NCBI RefSeq assembly: GCF_014640315.1
Contig: NZ_BMGS01000002.1
Span: 582,445 to 646,444 of the forward strand
DNA from: Hymenobacter glacieicola
GTDB taxonomy: Bacteria > Bacteroidota > Bacteroidia > Cytophagales > Hymenobacteraceae
Reading direction: 5' to 3'
Length of the DNA: 64,000 nt
The translations under genes and the position numbers were made by a program. The first letter of the stretch is position 1; every line of letters begins with the position of its first letter. The notes below the pieces were generated by a model. The model was given only the letters and a program-made list of their open reading frames with translations, ran no database searches and was not told the DNA's origin. Shown here in pieces: positions 33,170 to 42,096 of the stretch.

Positions 33170-33951
33170 GCTTCTGGCTATCCTGCCTAGCTATTGTAAT
33201 CAGGATATGCAGTATGTTATCCGTAGTGCCGCTTGCAGTTTATATGGGGCGGAGGGAGTTTATTCCTAAACCCTTCCGCCCCATTTTTTATTATTTTTTA
33301 CTGGATGTAGGATGCGTTATTATAGATGCTGCATGCCGCAGAATATTACATAATAATAGCCCTGCTTTTCATATATCAACTGTCTGCGACATTACAATCT
33401 TATGCATAATTTTCAACTCTATTTACCAAGGGAGAAAACTAATTATAAAGTTAGCATGGCTTATTTTTATTACTGTCGAGATTATTAGTGCCTGCACTGT
33501 TGACCCGTTCCTGACCAGTATTAATGTAATAGGTCGATTTACAGGTAGCTTTCTGATAGCCTCAGTGGCTTTAACTCATGCCTGGCAGCTTAAGCCAACC
33601 ACGCATACTTATCCTGAAAAAAATCCGGAATTAGTATTCGCCTCTATTGTGCTAATCTATTATACAAGCACGGCACTACTTATTACGGCCCAGGAACTAC
33701 ACCAACGCGGTTGGTTTGCTGACTTTATCTCGTTACCAGCCTCAGGGGTTCAGTTTGAGCTATTGAGTTTGTCTTTGTATCCCCCCATTCGGATTATGCA
33801 CATTGCGCTATTATGTTATTTGCTGTATCTATTTCCGGGGCACCGCTCTGTTCGTCAGGCCTTGCCCCGCTGGCTGCGCTTCCGGTTAGGCTGGCGCCCG
33901 CCCACTGAGCCCCCACGGTATCGGGTGCTTTCAGGGCACCTGATCAAGTAA
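33166..33951 (+). CDS. Polytopic membrane protein, copy B
   Basis: A 261-residue protein from the GTG at 33166, overlapping the preceding stop codon. Seven hydrophobic helices are apparent, then a basic C-terminus (LPRWLRFRLGWRPP). NP-x(7)-VLIYYTST aligns with copy A, and HISTVCDITIL aligns with its HATTFGEGLL, so the two are distant homologues. The first two thirds are strikingly AT-rich. It precedes the histidine kinase by 44 bases. Confidence 0.75.
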   Translation: MSFWLSCLAIVIRICSMLSVVPLAVYMGRREFIPKPFRPIFYYFLLDVGCVIIDAACRRILHNNSPAFHISTVCDITILCIIFNSIYQGRKLIIKLAWLIFITVEIISACTVDPFLTSINVIGRFTGSFLIASVALTHAWQLKPTTHTYPEKNPELVFASIVLIYYTSTALLITAQELHQRGWFADFISLPASGVQFELLSLSLYPPIRIMHIALLCYLLYLFPGHRSVRQALPRWLRFRLGWRPPTEPPRYRVLSGHLIK

Positions 33952-33958
33952 AACCCTG

Positions 33959-33966
33959 TATCTTGG
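33959..33966 (+). promoter_or_regulatory. Weak -7-like box before histidine kinase
   Basis: TATCTTGG, one base off TANNTTTG, just upstream of the kinase start. It could give independent transcription of the two-component pair. Confidence 0.2.
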
Positions 33967-33995
33967 ACAGGAAAATTTGGCTTTTGCTCCTTTCT

Positions 33996-34808
33996 ATGCC
34001 CGACGCGCTTATCCCATTGGTCCTCGTGACGCCCATTCTGCTGCTATTGGCGCTGGGCATCGTGGGCTTTGTGGTGCGCTACCAACGGCGGCTAATTCAG
34101 CAGCAGCTGGAGATGCAGCAGCTGCACGAAGCCGCCCAGCAGCAGGCTCTGGAAGCAGCCCTGCTGGCCCAGGAAGAGGAACGCCGCCGCATTGCCGGCG
34201 ACCTGCACGACGGCGTTGGAACTACCCTGGCCATTGTGAAGCTGCACCTGAACACCCTGGACCAGCCCGAGCTTACCCAGGAGGCTTCCTCTCTGCTGGA
34301 CCAGGCCATTAACGAGGTCCGCCGCATTTCCCGGAACCTGCTCCCGGCGGCCCTGCAGAAATTCGGGCTGCCCTTTGCCCTGGAGGCCTTGGCCCGCACC
34401 GTCCCCGCCGATGGGCCTACCCAGGTGGAGGTAGAGCAACGGGGCCAGCCCCGCCGTCTCGACCCCAAGTATGAATTGATTGTATACCGGGTAGTGCAGG
34501 AGCTGCTGGGCAATGGGTTGCGCCATGCCTATGCCGCCCATATTCATATTGTGGTAGAATTCGGGCCGGAGCAGCTAGCCCTGCGCTATTCCGATGATGG
34601 AGTGGGCTTTGACCCGACCCTGCCCGATCAGCCACCCGCGCCCGGAACCCGTACCGGCCTGGGATTAACCAACTTACGCAGCCGGGTTGGCGTACTACGG
34701 GGAACCCTGCGCCACGAATCGGCGCCGGGGGAGGGAACCCGGGTTTGGATTTCCTTACCCATTCCGTACCTTTCTACAATTCAAACCGCTCCCTCCTCAG
34801 CCCTATGA
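33996..34808 (+). CDS. Minimal HisKA_3 histidine kinase
   Basis: A 270-residue kinase of the NarX/DesK/LytS-like HisKA_3 class. A single hydrophobic segment (about 5-27) is followed by a Gln/Glu-rich coiled coil, the phospho-acceptor H71 in EERRRIAGDLHDGVG, N173 in ELLGNGLRHA, DGVG at 201-204 and GLGL at 221-224. It has no periplasmic, PAS or other sensor domain. The gene order suggests the preceding membrane proteins supply sensing. Its stop overlaps the regulator start as ATGA. Confidence 0.9.
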   Translation: MPDALIPLVLVTPILLLLALGIVGFVVRYQRRLIQQQLEMQQLHEAAQQQALEAALLAQEEERRRIAGDLHDGVGTTLAIVKLHLNTLDQPELTQEASSLLDQAINEVRRISRNLLPAALQKFGLPFALEALARTVPADGPTQVEVEQRGQPRRLDPKYELIVYRVVQELLGNGLRHAYAAHIHIVVEFGPEQLALRYSDDGVGFDPTLPDQPPAPGTRTGLGLTNLRSRVGVLRGTLRHESAPGEGTRVWISLPIPYLSTIQTAPSSAL

Positions 34809-35230
34809 GTGCCACCACGATTCGCTTAGCCGTAGTTGACGATCATATCCTATTTCGTAAGGGGTTGCGGGCCCTTATTAGCGGTTTTCCTGGGATGGAG
34901 GTTTTGTTTGAAGCCGGTGACGGGCAAGAGCTCTTGGAACACCTGGACCAGGGCAACATTCCGGACGTGGTGCTGATGGATTTGCAGATGCCCGTGCTCG
35001 ATGGGCTGCAAACCGTGCGCCTGTTACGCGCGCAGTATCCGCAGGTGCGGGCCATTATCATTTCCATGCACGATGAGCCCGAGCTGATTGATTCTCTGCG
35101 GGCTGAGGGAGCACACGGGTATCTGCTTAAAAACGCTAGCCCGGAGGAAGTACGCGGGGCCATTCAGAGCGTAATTGACAACCGCCCAAATCCGGGTAGC
35201 TCCCGGACCCTGCTCACGGCGTCTTTCTAA
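34805..35230 (+). CDS. Receiver-only response regulator
   Basis: A 141-residue protein with one receiver domain: acidic pair D12-D13, phospho-acceptor D59 in VLMDLQMP, S87 and K109. The sequence, including DDHILFRKGLRALI, is most like NarL/FixJ regulators, but after the receiver it ends within about 20 residues (RPNPGSSRTLLTASF) and has no LuxR-type helix-turn-helix. No such domain was found in any frame before the next gene. It may signal by protein interaction or have lost its DNA-binding half. Confidence 0.9.
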   Translation: MSATTIRLAVVDDHILFRKGLRALISGFPGMEVLFEAGDGQELLEHLDQGNIPDVVLMDLQMPVLDGLQTVRLLRAQYPQVRAIIISMHDEPELIDSLRAEGAHGYLLKNASPEEVRGAIQSVIDNRPNPGSSRTLLTASF

Positions 35231-35279
35231 GGAAGCACTTACCGCTAGCCAGCAGTCGTTTTTTTGCAATTTACTTTCT

Positions 35280-35319
35280 GCCCCTGCGGTAGCGGCTGCG
35301 GCCTGCTTACCGCAGGGGC
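35280..35319. terminator. Hairpin between regulator and ATL genes
   Basis: Perfect 12-base arms 35280-35291 and 35308-35319 between convergent genes. Confidence 0.6.
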
Positions 35320-35322
35320 GCT

Positions 35323-35679
35323 CTATTCCAGCTCCGCTGAAGGGTCCCAGAACAGGCGCTTGAAGTCTACTACCTGGTCTTTCTGTACCGTGGTGCCTTC
35401 CGCTTCGAGGGCCTCCTGCATGGCCGTGGGCGAGGCAAAGTGCTGACGCCCAGTAAGCAGGCCGTTGCGGTTTATTACCCGGTGCGCGGGCACGTATTCA
35501 GGCGCCGTGTGCGCGGCCATCATGGCCCACCCTACCATCCGGGCCCCGTGCCGGGCTCCCAAATAATGCGCAATGGCGCCGTAGGTAGTCACCCGGCCGG
35601 CGGGCACCAAACGCACTACCTCATGCACTTCCTGGAAGAAATTACGCTGCTTTTCGGTGGGGTTACGGGGGATGGACAT
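35323..35679 (-). CDS. Alkyltransferase-like protein (ATL), MGMT family
   Basis: A 118-residue protein from the ATG at 35679. It has the O6-alkylguanine DNA-binding fold: FFQEVHEVVRLVPAGRVTTYGAIA, the arginine-finger region GARMVGWAM and the active-site loop. The loop reads VPAHRVI, with A65 in place of the catalytic cysteine of PCHRV. Such proteins bind alkylated guanine and hand the lesion to nucleotide excision repair without removing the alkyl group. The size matches ATL proteins. It stands alone. Confidence 0.9.
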   Translation of the reverse strand: MSIPRNPTEKQRNFFQEVHEVVRLVPAGRVTTYGAIAHYLGARHGARMVGWAMMAAHTAPEYVPAHRVINRNGLLTGRQHFASPTAMQEALEAEGTTVQKDQVVDFKRLFWDPSAELE

Positions 35680-35962
35680 AGGGCTTAAAATTCTATTTCT
35701 GCTGCTAGTTTCCGGTTTTTTGCTGGAATAAACCACCTCCTTCTTCTGCCTGCACGGTCGGCCCCGGCGGGCCATTTACTGGCCTTGGTTACGGGTAAGT
35801 AGTGGGTAGCGGCAAGCAACCCACTCTTTTTTTCTGTGTCTTACCCCCATCATTCGCCTTCCCTTCCTCCTGTCCCAACTTAATGCCAATGGTTAGCGTT
35901 CTGACGGTTGCTCCCACCTCTACGCACCGCACTGGGTCAGGCACCTCACTTGTAGTAGCTAC

Positions 35963-37135
35963 ATGCAAACGCAGCAACAAACCGAACAAGAAGTAACTGA
36001 AAACCGCTCCGGTGGCGCCGGCCGCCGCATCGTGTGGGTGCTGGTGGCCTTGGCCGTTATTGGCGCGCTGGCCTTCATTAAAATCAAGTATTTCCCCTCC
36101 CAGAGTGCCGAAGGCAAAAGTGGCCCCGGCGGTGGTAAAGGTGCTGGCGCTGGCGGCGGCAAAGCAGCCCCCGGTGGCAAAGGTGGTGCAGGAGGCGGCC
36201 AGAAACTGCCCGTGCAGGTGTACGTGGTGCAAGCCACTAACCTGGCCGATGAGGTAGCCGCTACGGGCTCTATTCTGGCCGAGGAGTCGGTAGTTATCAA
36301 AAGCGAGATTTCGGGCAAGATTACCAGCCTCAACATTCGAGAGGGCCAGCCCGTGAGTAAGGGCCAACTACTGTTTAGCATCAACGCCGACGAAATCCAG
36401 TCCAGCCTGCGTAAGCAGGAGTACAACATCAAGCTCTACCGCGACCAGGAGCGGCGGCAGCGCACCCTGCTCGATAAAGAGTACATCAGCGCCCAGGAAT
36501 ACGAGCAGGCCAACAACCAGCTGCTCACGGCCCAGGCTGATTTGCAAACCTTGCGCGCCTCGCTGGCCAAGGCCTACGTGCGGGCGCCATTTTCTGGGGT
36601 GCTGGGCCTAACCACAGCCACCGTAGGCACTTACGTTAGCCCCGGCGCCGAAATAACGACGCTTTCCAAGGTAAAGCCGGTGAAAATCAACTTTACGGTG
36701 CCCAGCCGCTTTTCCAACCTGGTGCGCACCGGCGACCCTATCACCATTACTGATGAGGCCTCGAACAAGAAGTACGAGGCTAAAGTCTACGCTCTCGACC
36801 CGCAGATTGACCCCGTAAGCCGCACCCAAACTGTGCGCGCCCGCTACAGCAATAGCAGCAACGAACTGCGCCCCGGCGCTTTCGTAAAAGTAAATCTGCA
36901 ACTGGGCGAAACCTCAAGCGCCTTGCAGGTTCCCACCGAGGCTGTAATACCAGAAGCCAACAGCTACAGTGTGTACACGGTACAAGGCGGTAAGATGGTC
37001 CCAAAAAAGGTAAAAATTGGCGTCCGCTCTTCCCGCCTGATTCAGATTACTGACGGCCTAGCCGTTGGAGACTCCGTAATTCGAACTGGCATCCTGCAGG
37101 TTAAACCTGGCGACGCGGTACGTGTCGTTAAGTAA
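35963..37135 (+). CDS. RND efflux periplasmic adaptor
   Basis: A 390-residue membrane-fusion protein. An N-terminal helix (about 22-40) anchors it. It is followed by an unusual Gly/Lys-rich linker (about 50-80), then the barrel-sandwich and hairpin domains: VAATGSILAEESVVIKSEISG, a coiled-coil with LDKEYISAQEYEQA, and AYVRAPFSGVLG. The beta-barrel and proximal parts follow. It links the inner-membrane pump encoded next to the TolC channel. The three genes form an operon. Confidence 0.93.
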   Translation: MQTQQQTEQEVTENRSGGAGRRIVWVLVALAVIGALAFIKIKYFPSQSAEGKSGPGGGKGAGAGGGKAAPGGKGGAGGGQKLPVQVYVVQATNLADEVAATGSILAEESVVIKSEISGKITSLNIREGQPVSKGQLLFSINADEIQSSLRKQEYNIKLYRDQERRQRTLLDKEYISAQEYEQANNQLLTAQADLQTLRASLAKAYVRAPFSGVLGLTTATVGTYVSPGAEITTLSKVKPVKINFTVPSRFSNLVRTGDPITITDEASNKKYEAKVYALDPQIDPVSRTQTVRARYSNSSNELRPGAFVKVNLQLGETSSALQVPTEAVIPEANSYSVYTVQGGKMVPKKVKIGVRSSRLIQITDGLAVGDSVIRTGILQVKPGDAVRVVK

Positions 37136-37245
37136 GATTCTACCCAGTGTCTGGCACTAGAAAGCGTGATGGTTTAGCGTAATCCGTTACCCTTTGCTGC
37201 GAGCCACTGCGTTTCCCACTGCGAACTTCTGCGTGAAAACAACTC

Positions 37246-40200
37246 ATGAGCTTATCATCAACTAGCATAAATCGGCCGGTGCTCGCCATTGTGATGAGCC
37301 TGGTCATTGTGATTTTCGGGGTGATTGGGTTTCGTTACCTCAGCGTCCGGGAGTACCCGAGCGTCGACCCACCTATTATCACGGTTTCGGCCTCTTACAC
37401 CGGCGCTTCGGCCGACGTAATGCAGGGCCAGGTGACGGAGCCGCTGGAAGAAGCCCTGAACGGCATCCAGGGCATCAAGAACCTGACGTCCAACTCCCGC
37501 GACGGCCGCACCCAGATTACCGTGGAGTTTGACCTCGACGCCGACCTGGAAACTGCCGCTAACGACGTGCGCGACAAGGTTTCGGGGGCCCAGGGCCGCC
37601 TACCCCGCGACATCGACCCGCCGGTAGTCAGCAAGGCCAACGCCGACTCCCAGCCCATTGTGATGACCTACCTCAGCTCCAGTCGGCGCAACCTGCTGGA
37701 GCTAACCGACTACGCCAATAACACCCTCAAGGAGCGCCTGCAAACCATACCGGGCGTGTCGGAGGTGCGGGTGTACGGGGAGCGGAAGTACTCCATGCGC
37801 CTGTGGCTGGACCCGGTGAAACTCTCAGCCCTGGGCGTGAGCCCCGTCGACGTGCAAGCTGCCCTGACCCGCGAAAACGTGGAGCTGCCCAGCGGCTCGG
37901 TGCAGGGCGAGGCCACCCAGCTCACGCTCCGCACCATGGGCCGCCTGAGCACAATCGAGGACTTCAACAACCTGATTATCCGCCAGGATGAATCGTCCTT
38001 GGTGCGCTTGTCGGACATCGGTTACGCCGAGCTCTACCCCGAAAACGACCAGACCATCTTCAAGGTGAACGGCGTGCCGATGGTAGGTTTGGCGGTTATT
38101 CCCCAGCCCGGCTCCAACCAGATTGACATTGCCGACGAATTCAACCAGCGCATTGCCCTCTACGGCAAGGACCTGCCCAAGGACTTGGTACTGAAGCCGG
38201 GTTTCGATAACTCGGTGTTTATCCGCAAGTCCATCAATGAGGTAGAGCACACCATCATCGAGGCCTTCGTGCTCGTGGTCATCATCATCTTCCTCTTCCT
38301 GCGCGACTGGCGCTCCACCATCATTCCGGTGGTAGCCATTCCGGTGTCGTTGGTGGGTATTTTCTTCGTGATGTACCTGATGGACTTCTCCATCAACGTG
38401 CTGACCCTGCTGGCAATCGTGCTGGCCATTGGCCTGGTAGTGGATGATGCCATTGTGGTGCTGGAAAACATTTACTCCCGTATTGAGGAAGGCGAGGACC
38501 CCAAAACGGCGGCCATTAAAGGCTCCGAGGAAATTCTGGTGGCCGTAATCAGTACCACCATTGTGCTGGCGGCCGTGTTCCTGCCCGTGGTGTTCCTGAC
38601 GGGTATTACGGGCCGTCTGTTCCGGGAATTCGGGATTGTGGTGGCCGGCTCGGTACTGATTTCGGCCTTCGTGTCCCTGACCCTGACGCCCATGATGTGC
38701 TCGGTGCTGCTCAAGCGCCAGGAAAAGCACAACTGGTTTTACCGCAAGACGGAGCCTTTTTTCCAGAGGATGATTGGTGGCTACCAGAGTAGTTTGGAAA
38801 GCTTCCTGCGCAACCGCTGGATGGCCTGGCTGATGGTGGCTGGCACGGGCGTGGGCATTTGGTTTTTCATGAAAACCATTCCTTCCGAGCTGGCTCCTAT
38901 TGAGGACCGGAGCCGTGTGAACATCAACGCCACGGGCCCCGAAGGCGCTTCCTTTGAGTTCATGGACGCCTACATGGCCCAGCTTACCAAGCTGGCCATG
39001 GACACGACCGGGGAGCAGAACCTGAGCAGCGTGTTTGCCGTGACGTCGCCGGGCTTCGGGGGCGGCTCCAACTCCGGCACGGCCCGCGTGCTGCTGCTCG
39101 ACGCCGATGAGCGCAAGCTCACCCAGCAGCAGCTTTCCGACAAGCTCAGCGCCGGCGTGAAAAAGCTGACGGCCGCCCGTACCTCGGTGTCGCAGGACCA
39201 GAGTATCGGCGGCGGCGGCGGCGGCCTACCGGTGCAGTTTGTTATTCAGACCCAGGACTTCGACAAGCTGCGCACGGCCGTGCCCAAGTTCCTCGACGCG
39301 GCCCGCCAGGACCCCACCTTCCAGTTCGTGGATGTAAACCTGAAGTTCAACAAGCCCGAGCTGCGCGTGAACATCGACCGGGAAAAGGCCCAGAGTTTAG
39401 GCGTATCAGTACAGAGCATTTCCCAAACCTTGCAGTCGGGTTTGAGCGGGCAGCGCTACGGTTATTTTATCCGGGAAGGCAAGCAGTACCAGATTATCGG
39501 GCAGGTAGCGCGCGAGGACCGCAGCCAGCCCCTGGACGTGCGTCTGCTTTCGGTGAAAAATGCTGATGGCGAGCTGATTCAGCTGGACAACGTGATTCGG
39601 TTGCAGGAAAGCAGCACGCCGCCCCAGCTTTATCGCTTCAACCGCTACAACTCGGCTACCTTCTCGGCCTCCCTGGCCCCGGGCCGCACCCTCGGCGACG
39701 GGATTGCCGCCATGCAAGCCGTGGCCGACAAAACCCTGGACGAGACCTTCTCCACCGAACTGGCCGGCGCCTCCCGCGACTTCCAGGAGAGTTCCTCTTC
39801 TTTGGTTTTTGCCTTCGGCCTGGCGCTGGTGCTGATTTACCTAGTGCTGGCCGCCCAGTTTGAGAGCTTCCGCGACCCGGTGATTATCATGGTGACGGTG
39901 CCTCTGGCCTTATCGGGGGCCCTGCTGAGCTTGTGGTACTTTAACCAGACGCTCAACCTGTTTTCCCAGATCGGCATTATCATGCTGGTGGGGCTGGTGA
40001 CCAAGAACGGTATCCTGATCGTGGAGTTTGCCAACCAGCAGGTCGAGCACGGCAAGGACTACATGACCGGCCTGATTGAGGGCGCTACGGCCCGTTTCCG
40101 CCCCATTCTGATGACCTCGCTCTGCGCCATTCTGGGTATTCTGCCGATTGCCGTGGCTACCGGCGCGGGCGCCCTGAGCCGGCGCGCCATGGGAATTGGG

Positions 40201-40326
40201 GTAGTGGGCGGCTTATTTTTTGCTACGGCCCTAACCTTGTACGTGGTGCCGGTTATGTATTCCTACTTCGCTACGGCCAAAAAGCACAAGCAACCGGCCG
40301 CCGAAGAAAAAGCAGTTGTGGCGTAA
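37246..40326 (+). CDS. RND multidrug efflux pump, inner-membrane subunit
   Basis: A 1026-residue HAE1-type transporter of the AcrB/MexB group, driven by proton influx. The N-terminal SINRPVLAIVMSLVIVIFG helix is typical. The proton-relay pair D400-D401 lies in IGLVVDDAIVVLENIY. Two large periplasmic loops follow helices 1 and 7; the second contains a short Gly-only run (SIGGGGGGLP). It is encoded between the adaptor and TolC genes; substrates cannot be inferred. Confidence 0.95.
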   Translation: MSLSSTSINRPVLAIVMSLVIVIFGVIGFRYLSVREYPSVDPPIITVSASYTGASADVMQGQVTEPLEEALNGIQGIKNLTSNSRDGRTQITVEFDLDADLETAANDVRDKVSGAQGRLPRDIDPPVVSKANADSQPIVMTYLSSSRRNLLELTDYANNTLKERLQTIPGVSEVRVYGERKYSMRLWLDPVKLSALGVSPVDVQAALTRENVELPSGSVQGEATQLTLRTMGRLSTIEDFNNLIIRQDESSLVRLSDIGYAELYPENDQTIFKVNGVPMVGLAVIPQPGSNQIDIADEFNQRIALYGKDLPKDLVLKPGFDNSVFIRKSINEVEHTIIEAFVLVVIIIFLFLRDWRSTIIPVVAIPVSLVGIFFVMYLMDFSINVLTLLAIVLAIGLVVDDAIVVLENIYSRIEEGEDPKTAAIKGSEEILVAVISTTIVLAAVFLPVVFLTGITGRLFREFGIVVAGSVLISAFVSLTLTPMMCSVLLKRQEKHNWFYRKTEPFFQRMIGGYQSSLESFLRNRWMAWLMVAGTGVGIWFFMKTIPSELAPIEDRSRVNINATGPEGASFEFMDAYMAQLTKLAMDTTGEQNLSSVFAVTSPGFGGGSNSGTARVLLLDADERKLTQQQLSDKLSAGVKKLTAARTSVSQDQSIGGGGGGLPVQFVIQTQDFDKLRTAVPKFLDAARQDPTFQFVDVNLKFNKPELRVNIDREKAQSLGVSVQSISQTLQSGLSGQRYGYFIREGKQYQIIGQVAREDRSQPLDVRLLSVKNADGELIQLDNVIRLQESSTPPQLYRFNRYNSATFSASLAPGRTLGDGIAAMQAVADKTLDETFSTELAGASRDFQESSSSLVFAFGLALVLIYLVLAAQFESFRDPVIIMVTVPLALSGALLSLWYFNQTLNLFSQIGIIMLVGLVTKNGILIVEFANQQVEHGKDYMTGLIEGATARFRPILMTSLCAILGILPIAVATGAGALSRRAMGIGVVGGLFFATALTLYVVPVMYSYFATAKKHKQPAAEEKAVVA

Positions 40327-40382
40327 TCGTGCCTTCTTTCGTTCTATCCCAACCGCTCGGTGTTCAGCCGCTGATTTCCTCC

Positions 40383-41807
40383 ATGCGTCGTTTCTTCCTT
40401 TTTGCTTTTCTGCTGACCTCACCCCTGCCTTTGCTGGCCCAGCAGCCGGTGCTACCCGAGCGTCAGCCTAGCACCCAGCCCCAGAGCAAACCCCAGACGG
40501 AAAAGCCCGAAACCGTAGCCCCCGCGCCTTCGCTTACCCTAGCCGAGGCCATTCGGGTTGGGGTAGAAAACAACTACAACATCCGGCTTTCCCGCCAGGA
40601 TGTGCGCATTGCCGAAAATAACGTCACGCGTGGCAACGCCGGGCAGCTGCCCACCGTCAACGGCAACTTTACCCGCAACTTCAACCGCAACAACGTGCGG
40701 CAGGAATCCTCCAGCCGTCCCGAGCCGAGCATTGCCAACGGGGCCCAGTCTAACCTACTGAACGCTAACGTAGCGGCCACCTGGACCATATTCGATGGGT
40801 TTGGGATGTTCATTGCCTACGACCGGCTGCAGGCCCTGGAGCAAAGCCAGCGCCAGTTGAACCGGGCGACGGTAGAGGAAACGGTGGCCGATATTACGGA
40901 TGCCTACTTTGTGGTAGTGCGTGAGTCGGGCAAGATCAACTCCATTGAAGAAGCCCTGAAAATCGGTCAGGCCCGCATCGACCTGACGCAGGCCCGCGTG
41001 GATGTGGGCGTTAGCGCGAAAGTGGAAGTGCTGACGGCCCGCGTGGATTACAACGCCGACCGTTCGGCCCTGATTCAGCAGCAGGAAGCCCTGAAAACCG
41101 CCAAAATTACCCTCAACAACCTGCTAGGCCGCAATCCTAACCTCGATTTTCAGCCCCAGGACTCCATTGTGGTTGCCCAGGACCTAAACCGGGACGTGGT
41201 GCTTCAAGCCATCCGGCAGAACAACCCCCGGCTGCAGCAGGCTCGGACCAACACGGAAGTTGCTACCTACGACCGGCGACTGGTGCGGGCTTCCCGGTTT
41301 CCGCAAATCGGTCTTACCTCGGGCTACGGCCTGAACCGCAACATCAACGGGGCCGCATTTTTTGGCACCCAACTAGTTACCAACACCAGCCGCACCTTCG
41401 GCCTGAACTACGGGGTAGTGGCCTCCGTGCCCATCTTCGACGGCTTTAACCGCACGCGCCTGGAGCAAAACGCCCGCATTGCCGAGGAGCAAAGCAAGCT
41501 CCAGCTCGACCAGACCCAGCTGCAGCTGGATGCTGAGGCGGAGCAGGCCTGGGCCCAGTACCAAAACCGGCTGCAGTTGCTGGAGTTAGAGGAAGCCAAC
41601 ATCCTGCTGGCCCGCGAAAACGTGGCCATTGCCCTGGAGCGCTACCGTCTGGGTTTGCTCACGCCCCTGGCCCTGCGCGAAGCCCAGCGCACCCAGCTCG
41701 ACGCCGAAGTACGCCTCCTTGACATCCGCTACCAAGCTAAGCAGGCGGAGATTATCCTACGCCGCCTAAGTAGCGGCTTGGTGCAGGAAGGCACTACTCA
41801 GCCCTAG
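40383..41807 (+). CDS. TolC-family outer-membrane channel (multidrug set)
   Basis: A 474-residue protein from the ATG at 40383, with a signal peptide ending at LLAQQ. A Pro/Gln-rich linker precedes the first TolC repeat, which begins SLTLAEAIRVGVENNYNIRL. The second repeat has VASVPIFDGFNRTRLEQNARIAEE and the closing coiled-coil ALREAQRTQLDAEVRLLDIRY. It provides the exit duct for the pump encoded just upstream. Confidence 0.93.
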   Translation: MRRFFLFAFLLTSPLPLLAQQPVLPERQPSTQPQSKPQTEKPETVAPAPSLTLAEAIRVGVENNYNIRLSRQDVRIAENNVTRGNAGQLPTVNGNFTRNFNRNNVRQESSSRPEPSIANGAQSNLLNANVAATWTIFDGFGMFIAYDRLQALEQSQRQLNRATVEETVADITDAYFVVVRESGKINSIEEALKIGQARIDLTQARVDVGVSAKVEVLTARVDYNADRSALIQQQEALKTAKITLNNLLGRNPNLDFQPQDSIVVAQDLNRDVVLQAIRQNNPRLQQARTNTEVATYDRRLVRASRFPQIGLTSGYGLNRNINGAAFFGTQLVTNTSRTFGLNYGVVASVPIFDGFNRTRLEQNARIAEEQSKLQLDQTQLQLDAEAEQAWAQYQNRLQLLELEEANILLARENVAIALERYRLGLLTPLALREAQRTQLDAEVRLLDIRYQAKQAEIILRRLSSGLVQEGTTQP

Positions 41808-41905
41808 TGTTAGCCCCAAGTTTGCATGCTGGTTCGCCACCGAAGTCTAGGCCCAGTGGCTGGTAGCGGCCACTCCTACCTAGTGGCACAATAAGCCCTG
41901 CTTCT

Positions 41906-41937
41906 CAGCGCCTCACCCTTTGCTGGATGGGGCGCTG
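41906..41937 (+). terminator. Putative terminator of the RND operon
   Basis: Seven-base perfect arms 41906-41912 and 41931-41937, extended imperfectly, then TTGCGTTT. Confidence 0.45.
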
Positions 41938-42054
41938 TTGCGTTTATGCGTCCTTATTCTAGGATAGAGAATTCCTTTAGCCACAAAAAACACGCTTTCA
42001 GTGGGAAGATGACATAGTCTAGCGAAGAAAGTCCCGGCCTGGGAAGCGGCACAG

Positions 42055-42062
42055 TAGCTTTG
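42055..42062 (+). promoter_or_regulatory. Putative -7 box TAGCTTTG
   Basis: Matches TANNTTTG 35 bases before the ATG of the small secreted protein. No clear -33 element was seen. Confidence 0.45.
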
Positions 42063-42096
42063 ATTCATCATCAGCGCCACTGCACATCAACTGCAC

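Noticed and set aside
35231..35322. Possible frameshifted HTH domain of the response regulator
   Set aside because: No LuxR-like helix-turn-helix pattern was found in any of the forward frames and the next gene's terminator follows at once.
35323..35679. MGMT gene considered a pseudogene because of the missing cysteine
   Set aside because: The frame is intact and the length and other motifs fit alkyltransferase-like proteins.
37825..38730. 301-codon minus-strand frame opposite the RND pump
   Set aside because: His/Gly/Gln-rich shadow of the pump gene.
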